Shown in pieces: positions 38,435 through 47,312 of a stretch of 64,000 bases of DNA (positions are counted from its first letter, which is position 1; each line of letters opens with the position of its first letter). The DNA is taken from NCBI RefSeq assembly GCF_000972845.2, contig NC_040028.1:16552871-16616870 (forward strand), written 5' to 3'. Position numbers and translations under genes: made by a program. Under the pieces are notes generated by a model. The model was not told the origin of the DNA. It saw only the letters and a list, made by a program, of their open reading frames with translations, and searched no databases. The stretch comes from Larimichthys crocea. Its lineage: Eukaryota; Chordata; Actinopteri; Sciaenidae.

Positions 38435-39663
38435 TGTTATCTCAAGGCCAAGTGTTTATGCACATCTGACCAATCTACTCTCTGTCCCCCACCACCTATC
38501 ACTGCTTTTAACTGCAAATGACAGTACCTGTGGAGGTGGTTGTCATGGCACCAGAGTGGCCAATCTTTCATAAGTGACTTTGATGTATAAGTTGAGGCCC
38601 AGCATGTGAGATATGTGTGTGCGCCTCTCCCACTCTATCTTCTATACACTTTGCTCGTGCTCATATTTTTCTCTTTCCGCTTTTATAATTTCATAATAAA
38701 TCAACAAACGACGTGTAAACAGTGCATGACAATCTGGGGAGGAGGGAGGGGGGCACTGTCAATTAACTGATTATGAGACTGCGACATGGCTTAAAGAGTG
38801 TGGAGCATGTGTAGGTGCTGACTACTCCCTCACACTGAATTGTGTCCTTGTCTTTGCAAGGCGGCAGTGACACAGGCGTACAAAACGCCTGTCATCATCC
38901 ATTAGAACAGAAATCGGTCACAAGAGATTCCCTCGTGACGCGCAGACGCATGCATTACACACATTACACACAAAAAAAAAAAACCCTCGTCACGTGCACA
39001 CACTGTATATGAAGCTCTGTGCACACGAGGATCTGATGAGCAAAAAGCGAGGACATTATCTGCCATTATGTGTGACGTTGAAATGAAAATACAGATTTTA
39101 GGCATCAATATTTCAACGGGTCTGTGAATTGCCTCCAAGACATGCACTGCATTATTGAGAACGAGCTGCTTGCAGTTTGAAGTATGTCACGGGTGATTCT
39201 CATTGACAGGAGGGATTCTTTCAACAGGCAAAAAGATGAGAGATACTGTAGATGTGTCTTCAGTCTTTGTCTTCTACATTCCAGTCTGGGTTAACAAATG
39301 CACCACAACTTTATTAATGTATTGATTTAAATCTACTGACGGTGAGAACATTTGAGGAAAAGTTTGGTATAGTTTAAAGACATTTTCTCAGCAGAGGACC
39401 ACTCTGCAGTCAGCATCACTGTTCACACTGAGCATGTTCGATGCATTAGAGATTACAGCACTGTTTCCAATCTAGAGCTGCGTGAAGTATGCAGTCATGC
39501 TTGCAAATTAATAATATATGCTTACAATTTAATTATACTGTATTATTTCTTAAACTGACTGGGGAGCCCCACCACCCCAAACTACAGGAGATTTTTGTCC
39601 AAACTCGCCACCTAGTGTCTGAAAAAAGAAACAACAAGAAAGGAAAAGCCAGTGACACAGCTC

Positions 39664-40048
39664 GGTTTTAAGTATTAAAGTATCAAAGGCTTAAGTAAAG
39701 GTACTTAAGAATTAAGAGCAAAATATGCTCATGGGAAAGTCATATATGGATTACATTATTCGATTGTTATTACTGATAATGTGTAAGGAGTCTTTTCATG
39801 ATGCATTTGCTCAAGGTGGAGCAAATTTGGACACTTGTTAAATAGTTTAACCCTCATCTCTTAGAATCTCATGTTTTCCATGTAAAATGTTAGTCTCCTC
39901 TGTAACTTTATCATTTTAGATGAATAGTACAGTAATTCCTTCTGAAATACAGTGGAGCACATACATTTAAAAATAACATAGAATGGAAAGACACGGTAAA
40001 GTACACATGCCTCCAAACTGTATTTAAGTTTAGTACTTGAGTAAATGT
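39664..40048. mobile_element. Decayed MITE-like interspersed repeat
   Basis: The left end (ttttaagtattaaagtatca) and the right end (tttagtacttgagtaaatgt) resemble a very common teleost repeat rich in AAGTAC/GTACTT words that I recognise by eye. Its internal phrase aatacagtggagca is also present. The copy is diverged and its exact ends are unclear. A hAT-type affiliation is my recollection and not shown here. Confidence 0.45.
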
Positions 40049-40085
40049 TTTTTTTTTTTATACATTATTGCTTTTTATGTGCGTG

Positions 40086-40540
40086 GTTAGCACAGCAACC
40101 TCGCCCGGGGCCTTTCTGTGTGAAGTTTGCATGTTCACCCCGTGTCTATGTTTACATTTATCCAAAGCGACTTACAAAAAGGGGAAAAAAACATGAAAAA
40201 ATCATGGTACAGTGCAAGTAGGACATGTTAGTGCAGTAATAAGTACTGTGACAGTACCAGACCAGACGAGAAAAGTCTGGTTTGCCTTGAGCGAACAGGT
40301 GGCAGAGTCGGACGTCATTCATCGGAGGAGCATGTCTGAGTGGGTTCTCTCTGGCTTCCTTCCACAGTCCAAATACACGAACCTAACAGGTTAATTGGTG
40401 ACTCTAAATTGCACGTAGGTGTGAGTGTGAATGGTTGTGCCCTGTGATGAGCTGGTGACTTGTCCCGCCTCTCACCCTAAGTCACCTGGGATACGCCACG
40501 ACCCTGATAAGTGGTTACAGATAATGGATTGATAATGGGC
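40086..40540 (+). mobile_element. LINE-tail-like repeat interrupted by another repeat
   Basis: The outer repeat begins near ctttctgtgtgaagtttgca. It resumes after about 190 bases with gtgggttctctctggcttcc, taattggtgactctaaattg and a final gtggttacagataatggatt. These words follow each other without a break in the common teleost repeat I recall. The intervening 40149-40335 segment starts with catttatccaaagcgactta, another familiar repeat. The nesting gives relative ages: the outer element is older. Confidence 0.5.
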
Positions 40541-40982
40541 AATACAAAACAGTGTATGTGTCACTTCATAAAAGGACATCATTATAAAGGATATATTAAC
40601 ATACTGAGGTTTTTCAACCTCAAAATAAAAGGACGGGTAGTCTAGTAAGTGTCACCACATCACTGAGAATTAGTAGACTGTACTCATACTAATATAAAAG
40701 ATCAATGTTTTCAGTAATTTGCTATGTATTTATGCCATATGTACTTCACCAACACTGCAATTTAATAGTATGAACCACACTCAAGGTCAAACTGCAGGAT
40801 GCACACTTTAATTCTTTTTAATCTTTCAAACCAACTTGTAGTTTGTTAATGGTCTGTTTCAACAGAACAGTGAAAAAGAGCCAAAACTGTTTAATGAGGT
40901 ATGAAACATGATTTCAGATTAAGTCAAAATAATGACTTAAAAAACTTAAAAGACATATTAAACACAGTGCTACTCGGGTCGT

Positions 40983-40988
40983 TTTATT
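40983..40988 (-). terminator. rpe: Candidate rpe poly(A) signal AATAAA
   Basis: On the - strand this is AATAAA in the context atggaaataaaacgac. It lies about 340 bases past the rpe stop, a plausible 3' UTR length. Confidence 0.5.
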
Positions 40989-41324
40989 TCCATTATTAAT
41001 GTATACTTGGAACTTACAGTGTAAATCAAATGATTCAGGAATGTTTACAGATATGAGATCAGCGTCACCTCCACCGTCCTCACTTTGAGTTATCTGTTCA
41101 GAGAGGAGATTGTGGCAGGACAGGATGAAGTTCAGAGAAAGTTTCATAGAGGCACTGTGCAACTTCGCTCACATCAAAAGTAGATTTGGATTTGGACGTC
41201 AGCTCCACAGACCGTGACCCCCTCCCCGCCCCTACTCACAAACTCTACCCCAGAAATGTCTGTTCCACTGGCTGTTGTGTTGCTGGGGACAGGAGGCAGG
41301 CAGAGCGTCACAAAGACGAACGTC

Positions 41325-41447
41325 TCAGCGGTCCAGCGAACGTTTCTGGATTGCTTCAGACACGGCGGTGCGCAGGAGAGCGATGACGGAACGAGGGTCG
41401 TCGCTGCCTATCACGGCGCTGCCCGACACGATCATGTTGGCTCCTGC
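41325..41447 (-). CDS. rpe: rpe coding exon 6 (left-hand, intact copy)
   Basis: 123 bases including TGA, encoding [17 protein letters not shown] through IQKRSLDR. The acceptor is tgcttcag. Confidence 0.93.
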   Translation of the reverse strand, partial: AGANMIVSGSAVIGSDDPRSVIALLRTAVSEAIQKRSLDR

Positions 41448-44400
41448 CTGAAGCAAACACGAGCATGAAGGAGACGCTCAAAAAAAATGGACTGAACTAA
41501 AGGTGCTTTTATTTTGTTAAGATTCCTTACCTCTGCGCACTTGTGAATTGTATCCGGGCCGACTCCTCCGTCTACTTCAATGTCTAACGAAGGGAACTGA
41601 CTCCTCAACCAGCTCACCTGGGTCACATGCACAGAAGTAAAAGAGCTCAAAACCGGCTTAACACCATTTATGCAACACGATACTCTGACATTAGCAGGGC
41701 CGTGAAATAAAACCATAATAAAACCAAACTCGTAAGACTAGAAAGTAAAACTAGAGTTAGTTTTACATTTTTTACACACGTCTCCCATGTCCAACAAATA
41801 CACAATGACCTTGTTGAGACATAGTTACTGTTTATACAACTTGTCCATCCTATCCCACAATTATTCTGGCTGAAGGCGGCTCAGTTTGGCCCGCCAGGAT
41901 CTTGGTCGCAGCTCCTACCAGCTGTCTGAGCTCTGTGCTCTCCAACACGACAACTGCAATGCAGTGCGAACGGAGCACGCATCTGTAATTGCGGTGGCTC
42001 GCAGAGAGTTGGCTGGGCGGTTTATTTCTTTTCGTCACAAAAGGTCAACTTGTTTATGTATTCTCCATAGCAGCAAAAAAACATGATTTAGTCAGCGTGC
42101 TGCATATTTTGTGTCTGTGCTCTTTTGTTGAAGGTTTTTGGGGATGTGGTAATCATTAGGAAAAGGGAAATTATTGCCATACAGGTGGTTATAATTATGA
42201 AGACTTCTTTAACTTTATCTCTCTAGCACTTGCAGCTATCTAACTGCAGCACAACACGGAATCAGTATGTTGCATTTAGTCCACCATGCCTCCATATGAA
42301 CACCACGCAGTAGTATATCATGTTCAATGTTTGCTACTTACAATACAGGGTTGTTTGAAACCGTGTTCATTTTGTCACCTATTTTTCAATTTAGTCTTAG
42401 TCTGTGTCAAAGTTCATTCTTTTACAAATCATTTTTGTTAGTCATATTTTAGTCGACTAAAAGTCTCAAAATTTTAGTCTAGTTTTAGTCAAAAGATTTT
42501 AGTATTTTTCTATTTTTATTATTAATTCCAGTTCACCTGTGTTCCACAGCTTACATATTGATTAAATGTCTTGATTGAATTGAATGAATTCATCTCTAAT
42601 GCAACTTTGCTAAGTGTCTTGTCTGTTGTTTCAATACACACTTGATTTCATTTTTTATATACATTAGAAACACTAATTTTCTTCCAGCACATATTCTTAT
42701 CCGTCAAAACGAGGCGTTGTGACTTTTTCTCTGCTTCTAAATAATGGAAATGGGACCACACGTCCAGTCTTCTTTTTTCCTTCCGAGCATGATCGCACTG
42801 TCCGTACTCCGTGTTTCTCCTGCATGCTGTTTGTTTTCAAGCCACAGGTGCAAGAGCAGCAAGAGGGTATCGAACGTGTGGCCGTGACATTGCCTACAGT
42901 AAAAGAACTGCTGGCACAAACACATGACAGCAGGACTGGACTTCCTAGACGAAAACAAGGAGGACGTTTTTGTTCTTGCGTGACATTTTCGTCTTGTTTT
43001 TATTTGTCAACAAAAACGCACATTGGCACAATTTTTCGTCAGTGTTTTTAGAACATTGTATCGTCTCATCTTAGTCAAGGGAAAAAGGCTCGTTCACGAA
43101 CATATTTCGTTTCGTCTGACGACATTAACACTGGTTTGAAAGTCTAGTTTGTGTTGCTGTGGTTGTATTTTTTTTTTTTTAACTCTACCTGTCGTTCATC
43201 CTTACCTTGGGCATCATGTCCTCCATGAACTTCTGTCCTCCAAAGCCGGGTTCGACCGTCATCACCAGAGCCATGTCGATCTGGTTAGCCCACGGTGCCA
43301 GCTCTTCGACCGTAGTGCCAGGCTTGATGGCCAAACCCACCTGCAAAACNNNNNNNNNNTCGGGATTGCTTCAACACGGCGGTGCGCAGGAGAGCGATGA
43401 CGGAACGAGGGTCGTCGCTGCCTATCACGGCGCTGCCGACACGATCATGTTGGCTCCTGCTGAAGCAAACACGAGCATGAAAGAGACGCTCAAAAAAAAA
43501 AAAAAAAGTGACTGAACTGAGAGGTGCTTTTATTTTGTTAAGATTCCTTACCTCTGCACACTTGGAATTGTATCCGGGCCGACTCCTCCGTCTACTTCAA
43601 GTCTAACGAAGGGAACTGACTCCTCAACCAGCTCACCTGAGTCACATGCACAGAAGTAAAAGAGCTCAAAAACCGGCTTAACACATTTCTGCAACACGAT
43701 TACCTGACATTAGCAGGGCCATGAAATAAAACTATAATAAAACCAACGTGTAAGACTAGAAAGTAAAACTAGAGTTAGTTTTACATTTTTACACATGTCC
43801 AACAAATACACAATGACCTTGTGGAGACATAGTTACTGTTTATACAACTTGTCCATCCTACCCACAATTATCTGGCTGAAGGCGGCTCAGTTTGGCCGCC
43901 AGGATCTTGGTCGCAGCTCCACCAGCTGTCTGAGCTCTGTGCTCTCAACACGACAACTGCAATGCAGTGCGAACGGAGCACGCATCTGTAATTGGGGTGG
44001 CTCGCAGAGAGTTGGCTGGGCGTTTATTCTTTTTCGTCACAAAAGGCAACTTGTTTATGTATTCTCATAGCAGCAAAAACATGATTTACGAGCTGCTGCA
44101 TATTTTGTGTCTGTGTGTGTGCTCTTTTGTGAAGGTTTTGGGGATGTGGTAATCATTAGGAAAAGGGAAAATTTGCCATACAGGTGGTTATAATTATGAA
44201 GACTTCTTTAACTTTATTCTCTAGCACTTGCAGCTATATAACTGCAGCACAACACTGAATCAGTAGGTTGCATTTAGTTCCACCATGCCTCCATATGAAC
44301 ACCACGCAGTAGTATAATCATGTTCAATGTTTGCTACTTTGGCAACAACTTACCATACAGGATGTTTGAAACAGTGTCACCCATTTTTCAATTTAATCTT

Positions 44401-46170
44401 AGTCTATGTCAAAGTTCATTCTTACAAATCATTTTTGTTAGTCATATTTAGTCGACAAAATCCCCAATTTTTAGTCTAGTTTTATTTAAAACAGTCTTTT
44501 TCTATTTATTTTTTGTTATTTATTATTAATTCCAGTTCACCTGTGTTCACAGCTAACATATTGATTAAATGTCTTGATTGAATTGAATTGAATGAATTCA
44601 TCTAGTGTCTGTCTGGTGTTCAATACACATTGATTCATTTTTATATACACAGTAGAACACTAATTTTTCTCCCAACATATTCCCATCCATCAAAACGAGG
44701 CGTTGTGACTTTTTCTCTGCTTCTAAATAATGGAAATGGGACCACACGTCCAGTCTTTTCTGCATGTCTCCTGCATGCTGTTTGTTTTCAAGCCACAGGT
44801 GCGAGAGCAGCAAGAGAGTATCAAACGTGTGGCCGTGACATTGCCTACGGTAAAAGAACTTCTGGCACAAACACATGACAGCAGGACTGGACTTTCTAGA
44901 CGAAAACAAGGAGGACGTTTTTGTTTATTTTTTTAGTTCTTGCGTGACATTTTCGTCTCGTTTTTATTCGTCAACAAAAACGCACATTGGCACAATTTTT
45001 CGGCAGTGTTTTTAGAACATTGTATCGTCTCGTCTCAGTCAAGGGAAAAAGGCTCGTTGACGAACATATTTCGTCTCGTCTGACGACATTAACACTGGTT
45101 TGAAAGTCTAGTTTGTGTCGCTGTGGTTGCATTTTTTTTTACTCTACCTGTCATTCTTACCTTGGGCATCATGTCCTCCATGAACTTCTGTCCTCCAAAG
45201 CCGGGTTCGACCGTCATCACCAGAGCCATGTCGATCTGGTTAGCCCACGGTGCCAGCTCTTCGACCGTAGTGCCAGGCTTGATGGCCAAACCCACCTGCA
45301 AAACACACACTGTGTCAGTATGAAGATGTTTTTGTAGCTTTTCATACAAGCTTGAATCTAATGATTCTTTTGTTTCACTAATCGGTGAGCGTTTCTTCTC
45401 TTCTCACCTTCATGCCACTCTCTCTTATCTCCTTGATGAGGTTCCCAGGGTTGGTGGTGGCCTCTAAGTGGAACGTGTACTGGTTGGCTCCCGCTGCAGC
45501 CATCGGCTTCACCCACTGCTCCGGCCGAGACACCATCATGTGCATGTCTGCAACATAAAAATAAAAAAAACACTGTCACGACACTGCTGCTGCTGCTGCA
45601 CTCGACCACAGACACGATTCAATTCAATGGGATAACTGAGTTAAGGGTTCTCCCATGCATGTGTGTGTGTGTTTTCTCTCACCAAAAAAAGGGTCTTGGC
45701 CTACAGACTTCCTCAGACACTCTACCATGGGATGACCAAATGTGAGGTTTGGGACAAAATGCCTGCAAAAGGAAACAAAAACAGACATTTAACTTGCAGC
45801 TGTGGTCACACACACACACACACACTCATGTTGCACAAACAGCTTTAAAACCAACATCTTGCACAAGTGTGCAGGAAGAAGGAACAAGTGTGTTGCAGCC
45901 AGATAGACTCTGCTCTATAAACACTGGCTTAACTTCTGGCACAGCCTGTTTGTCGTTAGCCAACTTTAGCTCCCACACACTGGGACTTCCCATTGCGGCG
46001 TGCTAGCCGTTAGCACGCTAACTTCTCCAAAGTGCCTGACGCACTGACCCGTCCATCACGTCCAGGTGCAGGTAGTCCGCCCCGCACTCCATCATCCGCA
46101 CGCACTCGCTGCCCAGACAGGACAGGTCGCTGCTCAGGATGGACGGACCGATCTTTGCACTGTAAGCCAT
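41325..46170 (-). CDS. rpe: Ribulose-5-phosphate 3-epimerase (six coding exons)
   Basis: Cytosolic enzyme of the pentose phosphate pathway that interconverts D-ribulose 5-phosphate and D-xylulose 5-phosphate. The joins on the - strand are 46170-46049, 45762-45683, 45547-45408, 45295-45161, 41617-41531 and 41447-41325, total 687 bases, or 228 codons plus TGA. This is the same length as the human enzyme. The TIM-barrel residues are in place: Ser10, metal ligands His35, Asp37, His70 and Asp175, the GFGGQ phosphate loop and the SGSA strand near 196-199. The start at 46170 has a strong context (A at -3, G at +4); an in-frame ATG at 46227 has a weak one. Exon 4 also occurs as an identical-length copy at 43206-43340. 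The locus carries a false-looking partial duplication described separately. It is transcribed towards igsf3. Confidence 0.95.
41531..41617 (-). CDS. rpe: rpe coding exon 5 (left-hand, intact copy)
   Basis: 87 bases, encoding [20 protein letters not shown] through HKCAE, with metal ligand Asp175. The acceptor is gtgacccag and the donor is GAG|gtaagg. Confidence 0.93.
42361..43133. mobile_element. Non-autonomous hAT-type element in rpe intron 4
   Basis: The 773-base element starts CCGTGTTCATTTTGTCA and ends GACGACATTAACACTG, imperfect inverted ends of the CAGTGTTAATG type. It is flanked by perfect 8-base direct repeats GTTTGAAA at 42353-42360 and 43134-43141. An 8-base target duplication and CAG-like ends are typical of hAT transposons. 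No transposase frame is present. Internal text rich in TTTAGTC/TCGTC words is familiar from teleost genomes. Confidence 0.75.
43206..43340 (-). pseudogene. rpe: Duplicate of rpe exon 4 (left contig end)
   Basis: A 135-base copy of exon 4 with an intact frame and the same splice sites. It ends nine bases before the N gap. It is probably the same genomic exon as 45161-45295, seen twice because overlapping contig ends were not merged. Confidence 0.85.
43350..43359. other. Assembly gap of 10 Ns
   Basis: A run of ten N, the only gap in the window. It separates two stretches of the same rpe sequence. Confidence 1.
43362..43460 (-). pseudogene. rpe: Duplicate of rpe exon 6, truncated at the N gap, three 1-base deletions
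   Basis: Matches exon 6 from its 5' end to within the last codons, where the assembly gap cuts it. Single bases are lost in cttcagacac, gctgcccgac and at the acceptor (cctgcctgaag). Confidence 0.85.
43552..43636 (-). pseudogene. rpe: Duplicate of rpe exon 5 with two 1-base deletions
   Basis: 85 bases against 87 in the intact exon. One T is lost in cttgtgaattg and one T in ttcaatgtctaac, so the frame is broken twice. The surrounding intron shows the same kind of single-base losses, which points to base-calling errors more than to a decayed gene. Confidence 0.85.
44372..45097. mobile_element. Second assembled copy of the hAT-type element
   Basis: Same element, same GTTTGAAA flanks (44364-44371 and 45098-45105). 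Its left end reads CAGTGTCACC, closer to the expected terminus than the left copy. Sharing the insertion site shows both derive from one insertion event. Confidence 0.75.
45161..45295 (-). CDS. rpe: rpe coding exon 4 (right-hand copy)
   Basis: 135 bases, encoding [17 protein letters not shown] through KFMEDMMPK, with the GFGGQ phosphate-binding loop. The frame is intact. The acceptor is ttttgcag and the donor is AAG|gtaaga. Confidence 0.93.
45408..45547 (-). CDS. rpe: rpe coding exon 3
   Basis: 140 bases, encoding [15 protein letters not shown] through IRESGMK. It carries metal ligand His70. The acceptor is atgttgcag and the donor is AAG|gtgaga. Confidence 0.93.
45683..45762 (-). CDS. rpe: rpe coding exon 2
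   Basis: 80 bases, encoding [19 protein letters not shown] through DPFF. The acceptor is ttttgcag. The donor G|gtgaga leaves one base of the Asp68 codon. Confidence 0.92.
46049..46170 (-). CDS. rpe: rpe coding exon 1
   Basis: Encodes [12 protein letters not shown] through HLDVMDG. It holds catalytic Ser10 and metal ligands His35 and Asp37. The donor is GG|gtcagt, splitting a Gly codon after two bases. Confidence 0.93.
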
Positions 46171-46470
46171 GCTGCTGCTGTTAGAGCTGTTAATGCTGCT
46201 GCTGCTGTCTGCACGCAGCCACAACATGAAGGGCAGCTTCCGCTGACCGACCTTTCACAATAAGATACACAAGGAGCCCCATACACAAGCCTCAACCTCC
46301 TCAAGTCTGATTTCAAATGTAGCTTTAAAAATATATTTCAGACACAGTGAAGGGATGTGTGTGATGAAGCGTGTTTATAAAACAGGACACCACGTGGGAT
46401 AAAAAGACACGTGTTTATTTTATTATTTATTTGATCATGTTTATTCTCTGTTCAGAGGCGAAACTATTAT
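46171..46470 (-). promoter_or_regulatory. rpe: Probable rpe 5' UTR and promoter area
   Basis: Directly upstream of the rpe start. A GCGGAAGC word (ETS-like) lies on the - strand near 46240, and there are short GCT repeats at 46170-46205. No TATA box is obvious. The boundaries are guessed. Confidence 0.35.
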
Positions 46471-46723
46471 TAATGCAATATTATTATTAGTAGTAATAGT
46501 AACAGCAGCAGTAATAGTAGCAGTAGCTGTAGCAGTAGTAGTAGCACTAGTATTTGCAGTATTAGTAGTAGTAGCAGTAGTAGTAGTAGCAGTAGCTGTA
46601 GGAGTAGTAGTAGTAGTAGTAGCACTAGTATTTGCAGTGGTAGTAGCAGTAGTAGTAGTAGCAGTAGCTGTAGGAGTAGTAGTAGCAGTAGCTGTAGGAG
46701 TAGTAGTAGCACTAGTATTTGCA

Positions 46724-46755
<32 letters not shown>

Positions 46756-47312
46756 TGCAGTAGTAGTAGTAGTAGTAGTAGTATTTGCAGTAGTAGTAAT
46801 AGTAGCAGTAGTAGTAGTAGTAGTATTTGCAGTAGTAGTAGTAGTAGCAGTAGTAGTAGTAGTAGTAGTAGCAGTAGTAGTAGCAGTAGTATTTGCAGTA
46901 TTAGTAGTAGTAGCAGTAGTAGTAATAGTAGCAGTAGTAGTAGCAGTAGTAGTAGTAGTAGTAGTAGCAGTAGTAGTAGTAGTAGTAGCAGTAGTAGTAA
47001 TAGTAGTAGTAGTAGTAGCAGTAGTAGTAGCAGTAGTATTTGCAGTAATAGTAGTAGTAGTAGTAGCAGTAGTATTTGCAGTATTAGTAGTAGTAGCAGT
47101 AGTAGTAGCAGTATTAGTAGTAGTAGTAGTAGTAGCAGTAGTATTTACAGTAGTAGCAGTAGCAGTAGCACTAGTATTTGCAGTGGTAGTGGTAGTAGTA
47201 GTAGCAGTAGTATTTGCAGCAGTAGTAGTAGTAGTACCAGTAGCAGTAATAGCATTAGTAGTAGTAGTAGTAGTAGTAGCAGTAATAGCATTAGTAGTTG
47301 TAGTAGTAGCAA
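46471..47312. repeat. 840-bp AGT/AGC trinucleotide repeat tract
   Basis: Almost pure AGT with frequent AGC and recurring AGTATTTGCAGT blocks, so there is a loose higher-order pattern. It opens very long frames (Val/Ala-rich on +, Thr/Ala-rich on -) that are products of the repeat and not genes. Confidence 0.95.

Larger units (their letters stand above)
34673..40982. other. Intergenic region between convergent igsf3 and rpe
   Basis: No gene was recognised. It contains GT repeats (34931-34972, 38412-38434), a GGT repeat (38143-38183) and the transposon-derived repeats at 39664-40540. Confidence 0.7.
41340..43349. repeat. Left copy of an approximately 1.95 kb direct repeat (rpe exons 6-4)
   Basis: Aligns by eye along its whole length with 43360-45306, including exons 6, 5 and 4 and the hAT-like element. 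Its reading frames are intact. Confidence 0.9.
41618..45160 (-). other. rpe: rpe intron 4 as assembled
   Basis: As assembled, the intron is inflated by the duplicated segment. With one copy removed it would be about 1.6 kb and mostly filled by the hAT-type element. Confidence 0.7.
43360..45306. repeat. Right copy of the approximately 1.95 kb direct repeat
   Basis: Same order of landmarks as 41340-43349, with many one-base deletions, some substitutions, a roughly 35-base deletion near 44760 and one extra 5-base unit in a GAATT run near 44590. Confidence 0.9.

Noticed and set aside
41340..45306. A true partial tandem duplication of rpe as a biological novelty
   Set aside because: The exact 10-N junction, matching contig-end positions, and indels confined to the right copy fit an assembly overlap better. 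Kept as a finding about the assembly.
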